From positions 1 through 64,000 of the forward strand of contig NZ_ATZA01000018.1 in assembly GCF_000427965.1 (NCBI RefSeq): DNA of 64,000 nt, in the 5' to 3' direction. Positions 53,907 through 62,678 of the stretch are shown here, one piece after another. This stretch comes from Olivibacter sitiensis DSM 17696 (GTDB lineage Bacteria; Bacteroidota; Bacteroidia; Sphingobacteriales; Sphingobacteriaceae). The notes beneath the pieces were generated by a model. The model had not been told where the DNA came from. It saw only the letters and a list, made by a program, of their open reading frames with translations, and did not search any database. The translations under genes were made by a program, and so were the position numbers. How positions within the stretch are numbered: position 1 is the first letter of the stretch; each line of letters opens with the position of its first letter.

Positions 53907-56900
53907 TTAAAATCCATAGCGCAGCCCCAGCTGGAACTGATATGGATTGCCCGAGGGGTTGACAATGCCCGAGTTGTTGACACGGTAGTTAAACCTGCGA
54001 TTGGCCGTGTCGAAATTGGGTAGGTCTTCGGCAGGAACACCTAAGGCGTAAAGTGCCTGATTGCCCAGGGATTCATTGACTCCCCAAGATCTTTTGAAGA
54101 GATTGGCCACGTTGAATATATCTACGGAAAGCTCTATGTTGTGCGTCTTATGCACATAGAACTTCTTGGTGACGCGCAGATCCACGATGCCATAGAAGCC
54201 GTTGATACCACCATTGCGCTCTGCAATTTGACCGCTGTACTGGATGATATAATCTTTTAAGCTTTGACTGGCCTCTGGATTGTCGAGAAGTGCTTGCAAG
54301 CCCGATACAATATTGGCTGGCGTACTCGCGTCGTTTCTGTCGAAGATAAAGGCGAGGTCGTTGGTTCCCGCCACAAAATCGCCATTGGTATTGCCACCAG
54401 ACAATAAACTATAGCGTGTGCCGCCTATACCCGAGTACCTGATACCTATGCTGAAACCACTGAGGGTAGGAAGCGTACCAAAAAATACCACCTTGTTCCG
54501 GAAATGATTGTTCGAATAGTTCATCTGGCTCAGATCACGCGGATCATCCCTTACCGGAAGGGAAAGGGTGGCACTGTTGGCCACATTGCCGTTGAACGAG
54601 GTATTGTCTTTCGTGTCATTCCACGTGTAACTCACGGTGATGGCACCATCCCTGAAATATTGATAAGTTCCATCTACTACTACGGCATATTGATTCACCT
54701 TGCCTTCGCTGTTAAGTTCTAGCACACGGCCAAAACGCTGGCTGATACGTCCCTCTTTCCAGTCGGCAGCGCCGTTGGCTGGCATAGATTCGGCAGGGAC
54801 AAAAACTCCTCTTCCTCCTTCGTTGCTAAGGGTAAAGAATGGTGTAGCGGCCATATTACGGTCTACATACATGTAATTGTTCCTACCAAGGGTAGCGAAG
54901 CCCGTGATACCTACTTTCAACCTGTCCGAGATAAACTTGGTGTACGATAGGTTGGCTTTGTATATCACGGGGATCTTTACATCCGGCCCATAAGTGTTGA
55001 TGGTGGGTAGCTGAAATTGCTCCATGGTGGGAATGGTGGAAGGATCGTTGCGGTAGCCTACAAAATTGGGTGTTGGCACGTCATTGCCCCTTACGTCGAC
55101 CGTGGCCAGGTGCTTTCCATCGAAAGTGAGGTTGTTGATGGTAATGTAGTTGTTGATATCGGAGGCGAATATACCGGCTCCAAGACGGATGTAATCGCTA
55201 TGCTGCTCATTGATATCCCAAGAGAGTTGCAGGCGAGGCTGTATCACAAAGGATTTTAGCCCGTGATCTGTGCGGACGCCCAATTCATCGTAGAGCAATT
55301 CATTCAAAGGCGATTTTGGGTAATGGCCGTAGTCGAGACGAAGTCCAGCGGTCATATCAAGGCCTTTGCCCAGTTTGCTTTGCATCTGGCCGTAAAGACC
55401 GGCATTGAGTATACCTGCTTTGACACTTGGGTCTGCCACCAAAGGCACTTCTCGGTAATAGGCATAGGGTGTTTTGTTTTGAAAATTCTCCAAAGAAGTA
55501 AAGCCGCCACTATTATTGAAATGAAAACGACCGTTTACCTCACTGCCGTAGGTGGAATTGGCATGCGTGTACATGACATCTACGCCAAAGGTATAATTGA
55601 CTTTGTCCGTGCTATAATAGAGATTGTCTATCAATTGGATCACATTGTTGGTGAAACCTTCTTGCGCAAAGCGATGCCCCCCTAACTGGATGTTAGTCGA
55701 TCGTGACGCGCCGTCTATTTGGGAAACGATGTTTTCGACTATAGCGCGTGGGATATTTGCCGCTGGCAACTCATCCCCAGGGCTACTTTTCTGATAGGTG
55801 TACAGATGCTGCACCTTCAGTTCATTAGTGAGTTTGGGGTTGAGGGAAGTACGCAACGTAGCCAATAGGCTGTTGTCCACGTTCTTGTCATTGCCATACG
55901 ATTCGTACAGGTTGATCGTGGTATTGTCACCTAGTCCCAGCTTATTGCGATCGCTGGTGAAATTGTCGCGTATCGTCAATAGATTCCTATCGTCGATTTG
56001 CCAGTCGATACGCAAGAAAGCAGCATCCGATCCGCGCCTTTTGTCAAACGTTCCATATTGTGGTCCATTGCCCAATCCATATTCCGAACGGCCGATATTC
56101 ACAAATTCATCCAACGTAGCTCTGGTAATATTAAAACGGCTTTCGTCCGTGGCAGATTGGATATCGGCAATGATGAGTGGTCTGGCGTCACGTTGGTGAT
56201 CCCAGGCCACAAAGTAGTGCAACTTGTCCTTGATGATGGGGCCGCCCAGTGTGAAGCCGTATTGGTAGGTAGAGAACTCATTGTCCCTGCGGTTGCCTCG
56301 AATGTCATAGGGGCTAGAAAGCCAATCTGCCCGGGCATAGGTCCAGGCACTGCCGCTGAGGGTATTGGTTCCCGATTTGGTTACAGCACTTACCGTACCT
56401 CCGCCTGCTCTGCCGTAGGTCACGTCATATTGATTGGTCACTACCTTAAACTCGCGCACGGCCTCGATGGATATGGAGTAGGGCGCGCCGCTGCGACTGG
56501 TGGTCGAGCCTGCCGAGGTGGGGTTCTTCGCCGTCATCCCATCTATGGTGAAATTTGTGGACGATCCCAATTGGCCGGACAGATTAGTACCACTGCTAAG
56601 CGGTGACAGCTCCATCAGCGAGGTAAAGTTTCTGCCATTTACAGGAAGTTGCGTGATGTCTTTGGCAGAGATAGCCGTTGCGGCGCCTATGTTTTCTATT
56701 TTGTTTTTCAATCCATCGGCGGTCACTATCACGGCATCGAGACTTTGGGCAGTCTCGTGCATGTTGATGTCTACCCGTACAACATCTCCCTGATTGAGCC
56801 TATATCCCGTGCGTACCTGTTCGCTATAGCCGATGAAGGCCACCCGTACCGTATATGGCCCTCCCAAAGGAAGTTCCTTAAAAGTATAATCGCCACTGGA

Positions 56901-57095
56901 ACTGGTGGAAGTCTTTGTGTTGAAGCCTGTCGATTCGTTCCGTATCTGTACGGAAGCTCCCTGTATAGGGCTTCCGCTGTCGTCCACAACCTTGCCCGAG
57001 ATGGATGCTTGGGTAGTTTGTGCCACCAGTGGAGTCGTAATAACCGCGATAAACTGAAATGCTACCAGTAGAAATGCTGTAAATAGTTTTTTCAT
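53907..57095 (-). CDS. Oar-like TonB-dependent receptor
   Basis: A 1062-residue outer-membrane protein. Signal peptide ending near VAQT (residue 27). A carboxypeptidase-like beta-sandwich covers about 28-110 (ISGKVVDDSGSPIQGASVQI). The plug begins around 120-230 with INGxTxKNPTSAG-like segments, and the rest is a beta-barrel ending in the usual aromatic residue (LGLRYGF). The plug and barrel pattern (VREFKVVTNQYDVTYGRAGGGTV) is of the Oar type, TonB-dependent proteins with diverse cargo. It stands alone, with no SusD partner beside it, so its substrate is unknown. Confidence 0.9.
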   Translation of the reverse strand: MKKLFTAFLLVAFQFIAVITTPLVAQTTQASISGKVVDDSGSPIQGASVQIRNESTGFNTKTSTSSSGDYTFKELPLGGPYTVRVAFIGYSEQVRTGYRLNQGDVVRVDINMHETAQSLDAVIVTADGLKNKIENIGAATAISAKDITQLPVNGRNFTSLMELSPLSSGTNLSGQLGSSTNFTIDGMTAKNPTSAGSTTSRSGAPYSISIEAVREFKVVTNQYDVTYGRAGGGTVSAVTKSGTNTLSGSAWTYARADWLSSPYDIRGNRRDNEFSTYQYGFTLGGPIIKDKLHYFVAWDHQRDARPLIIADIQSATDESRFNITRATLDEFVNIGRSEYGLGNGPQYGTFDKRRGSDAAFLRIDWQIDDRNLLTIRDNFTSDRNKLGLGDNTTINLYESYGNDKNVDNSLLATLRTSLNPKLTNELKVQHLYTYQKSSPGDELPAANIPRAIVENIVSQIDGASRSTNIQLGGHRFAQEGFTNNVIQLIDNLYYSTDKVNYTFGVDVMYTHANSTYGSEVNGRFHFNNSGGFTSLENFQNKTPYAYYREVPLVADPSVKAGILNAGLYGQMQSKLGKGLDMTAGLRLDYGHYPKSPLNELLYDELGVRTDHGLKSFVIQPRLQLSWDINEQHSDYIRLGAGIFASDINNYITINNLTFDGKHLATVDVRGNDVPTPNFVGYRNDPSTIPTMEQFQLPTINTYGPDVKIPVIYKANLSYTKFISDRLKVGITGFATLGRNNYMYVDRNMAATPFFTLSNEGGRGVFVPAESMPANGAADWKEGRISQRFGRVLELNSEGKVNQYAVVVDGTYQYFRDGAITVSYTWNDTKDNTSFNGNVANSATLSLPVRDDPRDLSQMNYSNNHFRNKVVFFGTLPTLSGFSIGIRYSGIGGTRYSLLSGGNTNGDFVAGTNDLAFIFDRNDASTPANIVSGLQALLDNPEASQSLKDYIIQYSGQIAERNGGINGFYGIVDLRVTKKFYVHKTHNIELSVDIFNVANLFKRSWGVNESLGNQALYALGVPAEDLPNFDTANRRFNYRVNNSGIVNPSGNPYQFQLGLRYGF

Positions 57096-57360
57096 ATTTT
57101 TCTGTTCACTGTTAAATAGTGTAAAATTATAATCGCTGTGTTAAGATAAATGGGCTTGATTGTTATCCTTATATTAATTTAAGATAGAAGCGCATGCCAT
57201 AGCCATTCACACATAGGTGACAGAATGGGCGGTTCCTAATTGTGAGGTGCCAGCAGAAAAACATTTGCAAAATTCAGTTCTATTGCCAATATTTGTCTTT
57301 ACCAATTAGTCTATATAATTATAGGGGCATGATGAAATTTCTGACCTAGATAATTTTTAG

Positions 57361-57903
57361 ATGAAAAATTACTACAGTGAGCGATCTGAACAATTGTTTA
57401 AGAGATACTATCCCAGACTCTGCCATTTTGCGTGGCAATTGACGGGAGGTAAGACTGATGTAGAAGATGTGGTACAAGATGCGTTCCTTGTGCTGTGGGA
57501 AAAGCGGTCAACTATTTCGGACAGCGACATTGCTATAAAAAATTTTTTGTATACCACGGTAAAAAATAGCTGCCTGAACCTGTATAGGCGAGCAAAAGTG
57601 GTAGACCGCTACTTGGACAGGACACCTATCAGCGAGCAAGAGGAGCCGCTGATCATGGAGAAGATTATTCGGTCGGAAGTGCTGGCCGAAGTTTGCCGCA
57701 TCGTAGATACGATGCCGCATGCTTGTCAAGAAGTTTTTCGCCTAGGATACCTCGAAGGTTTAAATAATGCTGAAGTGGCGGAACGTTTGGGCGTGAGCGT
57801 AAATACCATTAAAACCCAAAAGCAGCGAGGTCTTCGCATTTTAAGAACGAAACTGGATCCCGGTTTTTTCCTTATTTTACTTTCTTTATTACAAGAGCGA
57901 TAA
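57361..57903 (+). CDS. ECF-type RNA polymerase sigma factor
   Basis: A 180-residue sigma-70 family protein: region 2 (YYPRLCHFAWQLTGG; DVEDVVQDAFLVLWEKR, residues about 15-50) and region 4 (LGYLEGLNNAEVAERLGVSVNTIKTQKQRGLRILR, about 130-165). A hydrophobic C-terminal tail is present. It is followed by fecR and susC genes, the classical trans-envelope order in Bacteroidota, and should drive expression of the SusC/SusD pair when the ligand is present. Confidence 0.92.
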   Translation: MKNYYSERSEQLFKRYYPRLCHFAWQLTGGKTDVEDVVQDAFLVLWEKRSTISDSDIAIKNFLYTTVKNSCLNLYRRAKVVDRYLDRTPISEQEEPLIMEKIIRSEVLAEVCRIVDTMPHACQEVFRLGYLEGLNNAEVAERLGVSVNTIKTQKQRGLRILRTKLDPGFFLILLSLLQER

Positions 57904-57954
57904 TTTTTAAAATTTTTGTCACCCTAAATCCTTTTGTTGGTTTCTTTATAGTAG

Positions 57955-59136
57955 ATGAAGCCAGAACTATATCATATTGCTAAACGCATAACCCGTTTCC
58001 TGAAAAAGGAATTGTCTCCAGTAGAAGAAGAGCAGCTGAATGTTTGGTTGGAAGCGGACGAATCCAATAGAAAGTTGATGGATAGCTTTAAAGGCGCTAC
58101 TTCTTTGGCGGATTTATCCTATATGCGGAGCCTTTCTACAGATAAGGCATGGGATATACAGCAGCGTGCAAGAAAGAGGAAAAGACGCTTGCGAGCCTTG
58201 TACTATTCATTGCCCGTAGCAGCCAGTGTGCTATTGCTGTATTTCATAGGCCTATTTCAGCCTCGTACCGATACCTATACCGAGAGTAACATGGTTTTTC
58301 TAAAAGGAGGAGTGGATATTCTGCCAGGTAGCTCCAAGGCTACTTTGAAACTGTCCGATGGAAGTACGGTGCAACTGGGTGACACGCATGGCGACATCAG
58401 GGAAAAAAACGGTGTTCACATTAAAACGGACAACGAAAGATTAAATTACGAATCCGCACAACCTGCGGTGGAACCGCTTTACCATACCCTGATAGTTCCC
58501 AAAGGGGGCATGTATAGCATTACACTATCTGACGGCACAAGCGTAGTCATGAATTCCATGTCCGAGTTGGTTTTTCCGGTTGCGTTTAGTGGCGACAGGC
58601 GAGAGGTACAGCTAAAGGGCGAAGCTTATTTCGACGTGGCTCCCAACGTTAAGGCACCCTTTTTCGTACAGGTGGGAGGCACGAACATTGAAGTGTTGGG
58701 AACCAAGTTCAACGTAAATACCTTTAAACATTTGAAGGCTACCTTGGTAGATGGCGCTATAAAATTAAGCACGAAGAATGAGCAGCAGCTACTGAAACCA
58801 GGTGAGGAGGCCAGTTTTCAAAATGGGAAATTCAAGGTGGCAAAAGCCGATGTATATAAAGCCATAGCCTGGAAGAATGGCGAGTTCTATTTTCATGATG
58901 ACGACCTCAATGTGATCATGGATCAACTCGCCAATTGGTATGACGTACAGGTGGCCTACGAGGGGCCAGTAGATTTCAGCGAACAGTATTCAGGAAGTAT
59001 CTCCAGGCAGGAAAAATTATCACAAGCACTGGAAATGCTGGCTTTTGCAAGCGGCGCCAAATTTAATATTGATGCTGGCAACAGTACTATTAGCGTTTCT
59101 TATAAACAACCATATAAAACATTAAAATCACAATGA
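57955..59136 (+). CDS. FecR-family anti-sigma factor
   Basis: A 393-residue protein. The N-terminal cytoplasmic helical domain (about residues 1-70) precedes a transmembrane helix at about 80-100 (LPVAASVLLLYFIGLF). The periplasmic part has a FecR domain (about 180-285: IVPKGGMYSITLSDGTSVVMNSMSELVFPVAF) and a DUF4974 domain near the end (FHDDDLNVIMDQLANWYDVQV). It would hold the sigma factor at the membrane and relay the signal from the STN domain of the SusC encoded next. Confidence 0.92.
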   Translation: MKPELYHIAKRITRFLKKELSPVEEEQLNVWLEADESNRKLMDSFKGATSLADLSYMRSLSTDKAWDIQQRARKRKRRLRALYYSLPVAASVLLLYFIGLFQPRTDTYTESNMVFLKGGVDILPGSSKATLKLSDGSTVQLGDTHGDIREKNGVHIKTDNERLNYESAQPAVEPLYHTLIVPKGGMYSITLSDGTSVVMNSMSELVFPVAFSGDRREVQLKGEAYFDVAPNVKAPFFVQVGGTNIEVLGTKFNVNTFKHLKATLVDGAIKLSTKNEQQLLKPGEEASFQNGKFKVAKADVYKAIAWKNGEFYFHDDDLNVIMDQLANWYDVQVAYEGPVDFSEQYSGSISRQEKLSQALEMLAFASGAKFNIDAGNSTISVSYKQPYKTLKSQ

Positions 59137-59180
59137 AAGAAAATCACAATACCCACCCCACGTGAACGAGTAAAAAAAAA

Positions 59181-59203
59181 CGGGAGTGTTGGCAGCACTC
59201 CCG
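59181..59203. repeat. hairpin between fecR and susC
   Basis: CGGGAGTG (59181-59188) and CACTCCCG (59196-59203) form a perfect 8-bp GC-rich stem, preceded by a run of nine As. On the minus strand this would read as an intrinsic terminator; on the plus strand it could lower transcription into susC or mark the end of the sigma/anti-sigma transcript. Confidence 0.5.
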
Positions 59204-59262
59204 ATACTTAAGACTAATGTGAAAAATGTAGTTCTCGTTATTAACCTTAATACCGCAAATTT

Positions 59263-62200
59263 ATGCATTACTTTTTATTTGGCAACAAGACATCCACTTT
59301 GTTGCATAAAGTGGATGGACGTGCCATGTACTTGGCCATGAAGATCAACCTAGTATTGTTTTTGATGACGATCATGTTGGTGCATGCAGAAAGCAGAGCG
59401 CAGAAAATCAGCATTTCCGCGCAAAATAAACCCATTGAGTGGTTCTTTGAACAAATTAGCCGACAAACAAGCTACCGTTTTCTATACAAGAGCGAGATAG
59501 TCCGTCAGGCTAAACCCATGAGTATCCATGTAAAGGACGCTGATGTGGAGGATATATTAAGAAAGATTGCTTCCGTGCAAGGCTTTCAGTATAAGATCTT
59601 TTCCAACACGATTTCCATTTCCTTAACGGAGAAAATGGGAGGAGAAACCGCTTCGGAAGAGCCTTATAAGCAACAAGAAATCATAGTGACCGGAACGGTG
59701 CGAAGTACTGCGGGCGAGGTGTTGTCGCAAGCCACTGTAAATATCAAGGGAATGAGTGGTAGGGGAACAAAGACGGATGCGACAGGTAAGTTTAGGCTGG
59801 CTGTTCCCAAAGGATCTATCTTGACCGTCTCTTATATCGGTTTCAAGACGAAAGAGCTGGAAGTAAGTGAAAGTGGAGATCTTAATATAGAACTGGCAGA
59901 AGATGATGCGCTGTTGAGTGAGGTGGTCATTGTGGGATATGGTGAACAGAGCAGGAAAACCGTCACAAGTGCGATAACGAGCGTATCGGCCGAACAACTA
60001 AAAGATGTTCCGATGCCTAGCCCCGACCAAATGCTGCAGGGTAGGGCACCTGGCGTTCAGGTTACTGCCGCTTCGGGTGAGCCCGGTGGCGGTATACTGG
60101 TACGCGTGCGGGGTAGCACGTCCATAAATGCCAGTTCGGAACCGCTCTACGTGATTGACGGCGTTCCAATTATGGCGGACAATCTGGCGAGAACATCTTT
60201 CGGACAGCCCACCAATGCCTTGGCCGACTTAAATCCCTCCGATATCGAATCCATGGAAATACTGAAAGATGCCGCTGCTACGGCCATATACGGTGCACGT
60301 GCGGCCAATGGCGTGGTATTGATTACAACCAAAAGAGGAAAGTCCGGCAAGGCTACCATAGTCATTTCTTCTTATGGCGGGATATCCGAAGCATGGAGAG
60401 ACCCGAGTGAATTAAGAGTGGATGGCCCTACCACCGAATTATTGCGGAATGAGGCCAGTGCCAACAACTGGATAGATCGCTACGGCAGCCTCGAGGCCTT
60501 GGACGCAGCGGGCAATGCCTACTCGGCGCCTTACGCAGATCCCGCAAATGCCATCAATACCAATTGGCTAGACTATATCATGCAAAAAGGTCCCGTATAC
60601 AATATTGATGCCTCTATTTCGGGGGGTAACGAACGCATACGCTACATGGTGTCGGCCAATAATTTTGATCAAGATGGCATCATGAAACTGGTGAATTTTA
60701 AACGGAGATCGTTTAGGACCAACTTGGATTTTTCGGCTTCCGATAAGCTGAAGTTCGGTACCAGTTTCTTTTATTCCAATAGCCGAAGGAACCGGATCCA
60801 AAATGGCAATAGTACTAGCTCGGCATTGGCCAATGCCTTCTTTTATCCATCAAATGTACCTGCATATAACGAAGATGGATCTTATAACAAATACCTGTGG
60901 GAGAGTCCACTGGCTATCGTCAATGAGACTGACTACCTAATGGACAACACACGCATCATTGGAAATTTCTTTGCCGACTGGACCATCGTTAAGAATTTGG
61001 TGTTTCGTACTACATGGAGTTTGGACAACAGCTACGTGAAAGAACAAAATTACTCCAATACCAAGATGGTGGCCGGAGCAGCAGTGGGTGGATCGGGCAG
61101 CAGCAGCGTAGTAAACGACTTTAACTGGATAAACGAAAATATCTTGAGCTACAGATTTTCGGTCAATGAGGTACACCACTTTGACGCGCTTGCGGGAACT
61201 ACTTTCCAGAAAAACCGCAATAACTTCACCACGGCTACGGGACAAGGGTTTCCAAGTGACAGTTTCCGTCAGATATCCTCTGCCGCCACACGAAACTCCA
61301 GCGGAGACGAGAGTGAGTGGGCCATTGCCTCGGTATTCGGTAGACTTAACTACGACATCAAGCAAAAATACCTGCTCAGCATCAATTTGAGGTACGACGG
61401 TTCGTCGCGCTTTGGAGCAAACCACCGCTGGGGAATGTTCCCCTCCGCCTCTGCCGGATGGGTGATGTCCGACGAGGATTTTATGAAGTCGATTTCAACG
61501 ATATCCATGTTTAAATGGAGAGCAAGCTACGGAGTTACCGGCAATCAGAGCGGAATAGGTAACTATGCTTCCCTGGGCTTGTGGGGTGGACAGCAAGGTG
61601 GCTATCGGGGAGGCGGTGGCGTCACGCCTGGTTCAGGAGCCTCTGCAGCATATGGAGAATACCCTGGTTTGAGCCCTGTGCAGCTGGCCAATCCAGACCT
61701 GAAATGGGAAACTACGGCCCAACTCAACTTGGGCTTCGATATGGGATTATTTCATGACAGGCTGAGTCTTTCTTTCGACTATTACAATAAACAAACTAAA
61801 GACCTCTTGCTAGCGGTACCGGTACCACGTTTCACAGGCTATAGCTCCATCTTGCAAAATTACGGAGAGATTGAGAATAAGGGCTTTGAGTTTGGCATCA
61901 ATGCAAAGGCGATTAAAAAAGAGGAGTTTAGCTGGGATATTGGCCTCAATGTATCGAGAAACAACAATATGGTCAAGAAACTCGCTTCGCCCTTTAATCA
62001 GTTCACAAGAGATTATGTGCGTATAGAAGAAGGTTATCCCCTGGGATCCTTTTATGTGCACGAACAACTTGGTGTAGACCCGCAAACGGGTAATATCATT
62101 TGGAATACAGGTGACGACGATGTGTTTAACGTAAACACCGATCGCTTTATATCCGATAAGACAATATGGCCCGATTTTCAGGGGGGGCTGTCCAATAACT

Positions 62201-62667
62201 TCAGTTATAAGAACTTCGACCTCAGTACGTTCTTGCAATTTAGCTATGGGAACTATGTGTTCAATTACAACCGGTATTTTATGGAACACGGTGGCACGCA
62301 GATCTATGGCTTTATGTCGCAACAACTGGATAGGTGGCAAAACCCCGGAGATATTACCGATATCCCAAGAATGGCCAGTGTAAACTACAATACCAATTTC
62401 AGGCCTTCTCGCCATATCGAAGATGCCTCTTACCTGAGGTTGAAAAATATTAGTTTGGGTTATACCTTGCAGGGAGATGTAGTCAAGAAGATAGGTGCAA
62501 GTCAAGTGCGGTTCTATGTTTCGGGTCAGAACGTGCTCACTTTTACCAAATATAGTGGACTTGACCCGGAAGTGTCGGTAGGTGGCAGTGCGCTTACGCA
62601 AGGGATAGACCAAGGGGTGTTGCCTCAACCAAGGCTTTGGTTAGCAGGGTTCAATTTAACATTTTAA
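59263..62667 (+). CDS. SusC/RagA-type TonB-dependent transporter with STN signalling domain
   Basis: A 1134-residue outer-membrane transporter. An N-terminal hydrophobic segment (residues about 27-45) is followed by an STN (secretin/TonB N-terminal) domain (about 48-130: ISAQNKPIEWFFEQISRQT), a carboxypeptidase-like domain (about 145-215), the plug with the SusC signature VIVGYGEQSRKTVTSAIT and a beta-barrel to the C terminus. The STN domain contacts the periplasmic domain of FecR, linking substrate binding to sigma release. It is partnered by the SusD encoded 11 bases downstream. The imported glycan is not evident from this window. Confidence 0.93.
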   Translation: MHYFLFGNKTSTLLHKVDGRAMYLAMKINLVLFLMTIMLVHAESRAQKISISAQNKPIEWFFEQISRQTSYRFLYKSEIVRQAKPMSIHVKDADVEDILRKIASVQGFQYKIFSNTISISLTEKMGGETASEEPYKQQEIIVTGTVRSTAGEVLSQATVNIKGMSGRGTKTDATGKFRLAVPKGSILTVSYIGFKTKELEVSESGDLNIELAEDDALLSEVVIVGYGEQSRKTVTSAITSVSAEQLKDVPMPSPDQMLQGRAPGVQVTAASGEPGGGILVRVRGSTSINASSEPLYVIDGVPIMADNLARTSFGQPTNALADLNPSDIESMEILKDAAATAIYGARAANGVVLITTKRGKSGKATIVISSYGGISEAWRDPSELRVDGPTTELLRNEASANNWIDRYGSLEALDAAGNAYSAPYADPANAINTNWLDYIMQKGPVYNIDASISGGNERIRYMVSANNFDQDGIMKLVNFKRRSFRTNLDFSASDKLKFGTSFFYSNSRRNRIQNGNSTSSALANAFFYPSNVPAYNEDGSYNKYLWESPLAIVNETDYLMDNTRIIGNFFADWTIVKNLVFRTTWSLDNSYVKEQNYSNTKMVAGAAVGGSGSSSVVNDFNWINENILSYRFSVNEVHHFDALAGTTFQKNRNNFTTATGQGFPSDSFRQISSAATRNSSGDESEWAIASVFGRLNYDIKQKYLLSINLRYDGSSRFGANHRWGMFPSASAGWVMSDEDFMKSISTISMFKWRASYGVTGNQSGIGNYASLGLWGGQQGGYRGGGGVTPGSGASAAYGEYPGLSPVQLANPDLKWETTAQLNLGFDMGLFHDRLSLSFDYYNKQTKDLLLAVPVPRFTGYSSILQNYGEIENKGFEFGINAKAIKKEEFSWDIGLNVSRNNNMVKKLASPFNQFTRDYVRIEEGYPLGSFYVHEQLGVDPQTGNIIWNTGDDDVFNVNTDRFISDKTIWPDFQGGLSNNFSYKNFDLSTFLQFSYGNYVFNYNRYFMEHGGTQIYGFMSQQLDRWQNPGDITDIPRMASVNYNTNFRPSRHIEDASYLRLKNISLGYTLQGDVVKKIGASQVRFYVSGQNVLTFTKYSGLDPEVSVGGSALTQGIDQGVLPQPRLWLAGFNLTF

Positions 62668-62678
62668 TATTGCCGAAC

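Noticed and set aside
61810-62628. 272-codon open frame on the minus strand inside susC
   Set aside because: It is the antisense shadow of a clear SusC barrel; the product has no recognisable domain and its composition follows the codon pattern of the plus-strand gene.
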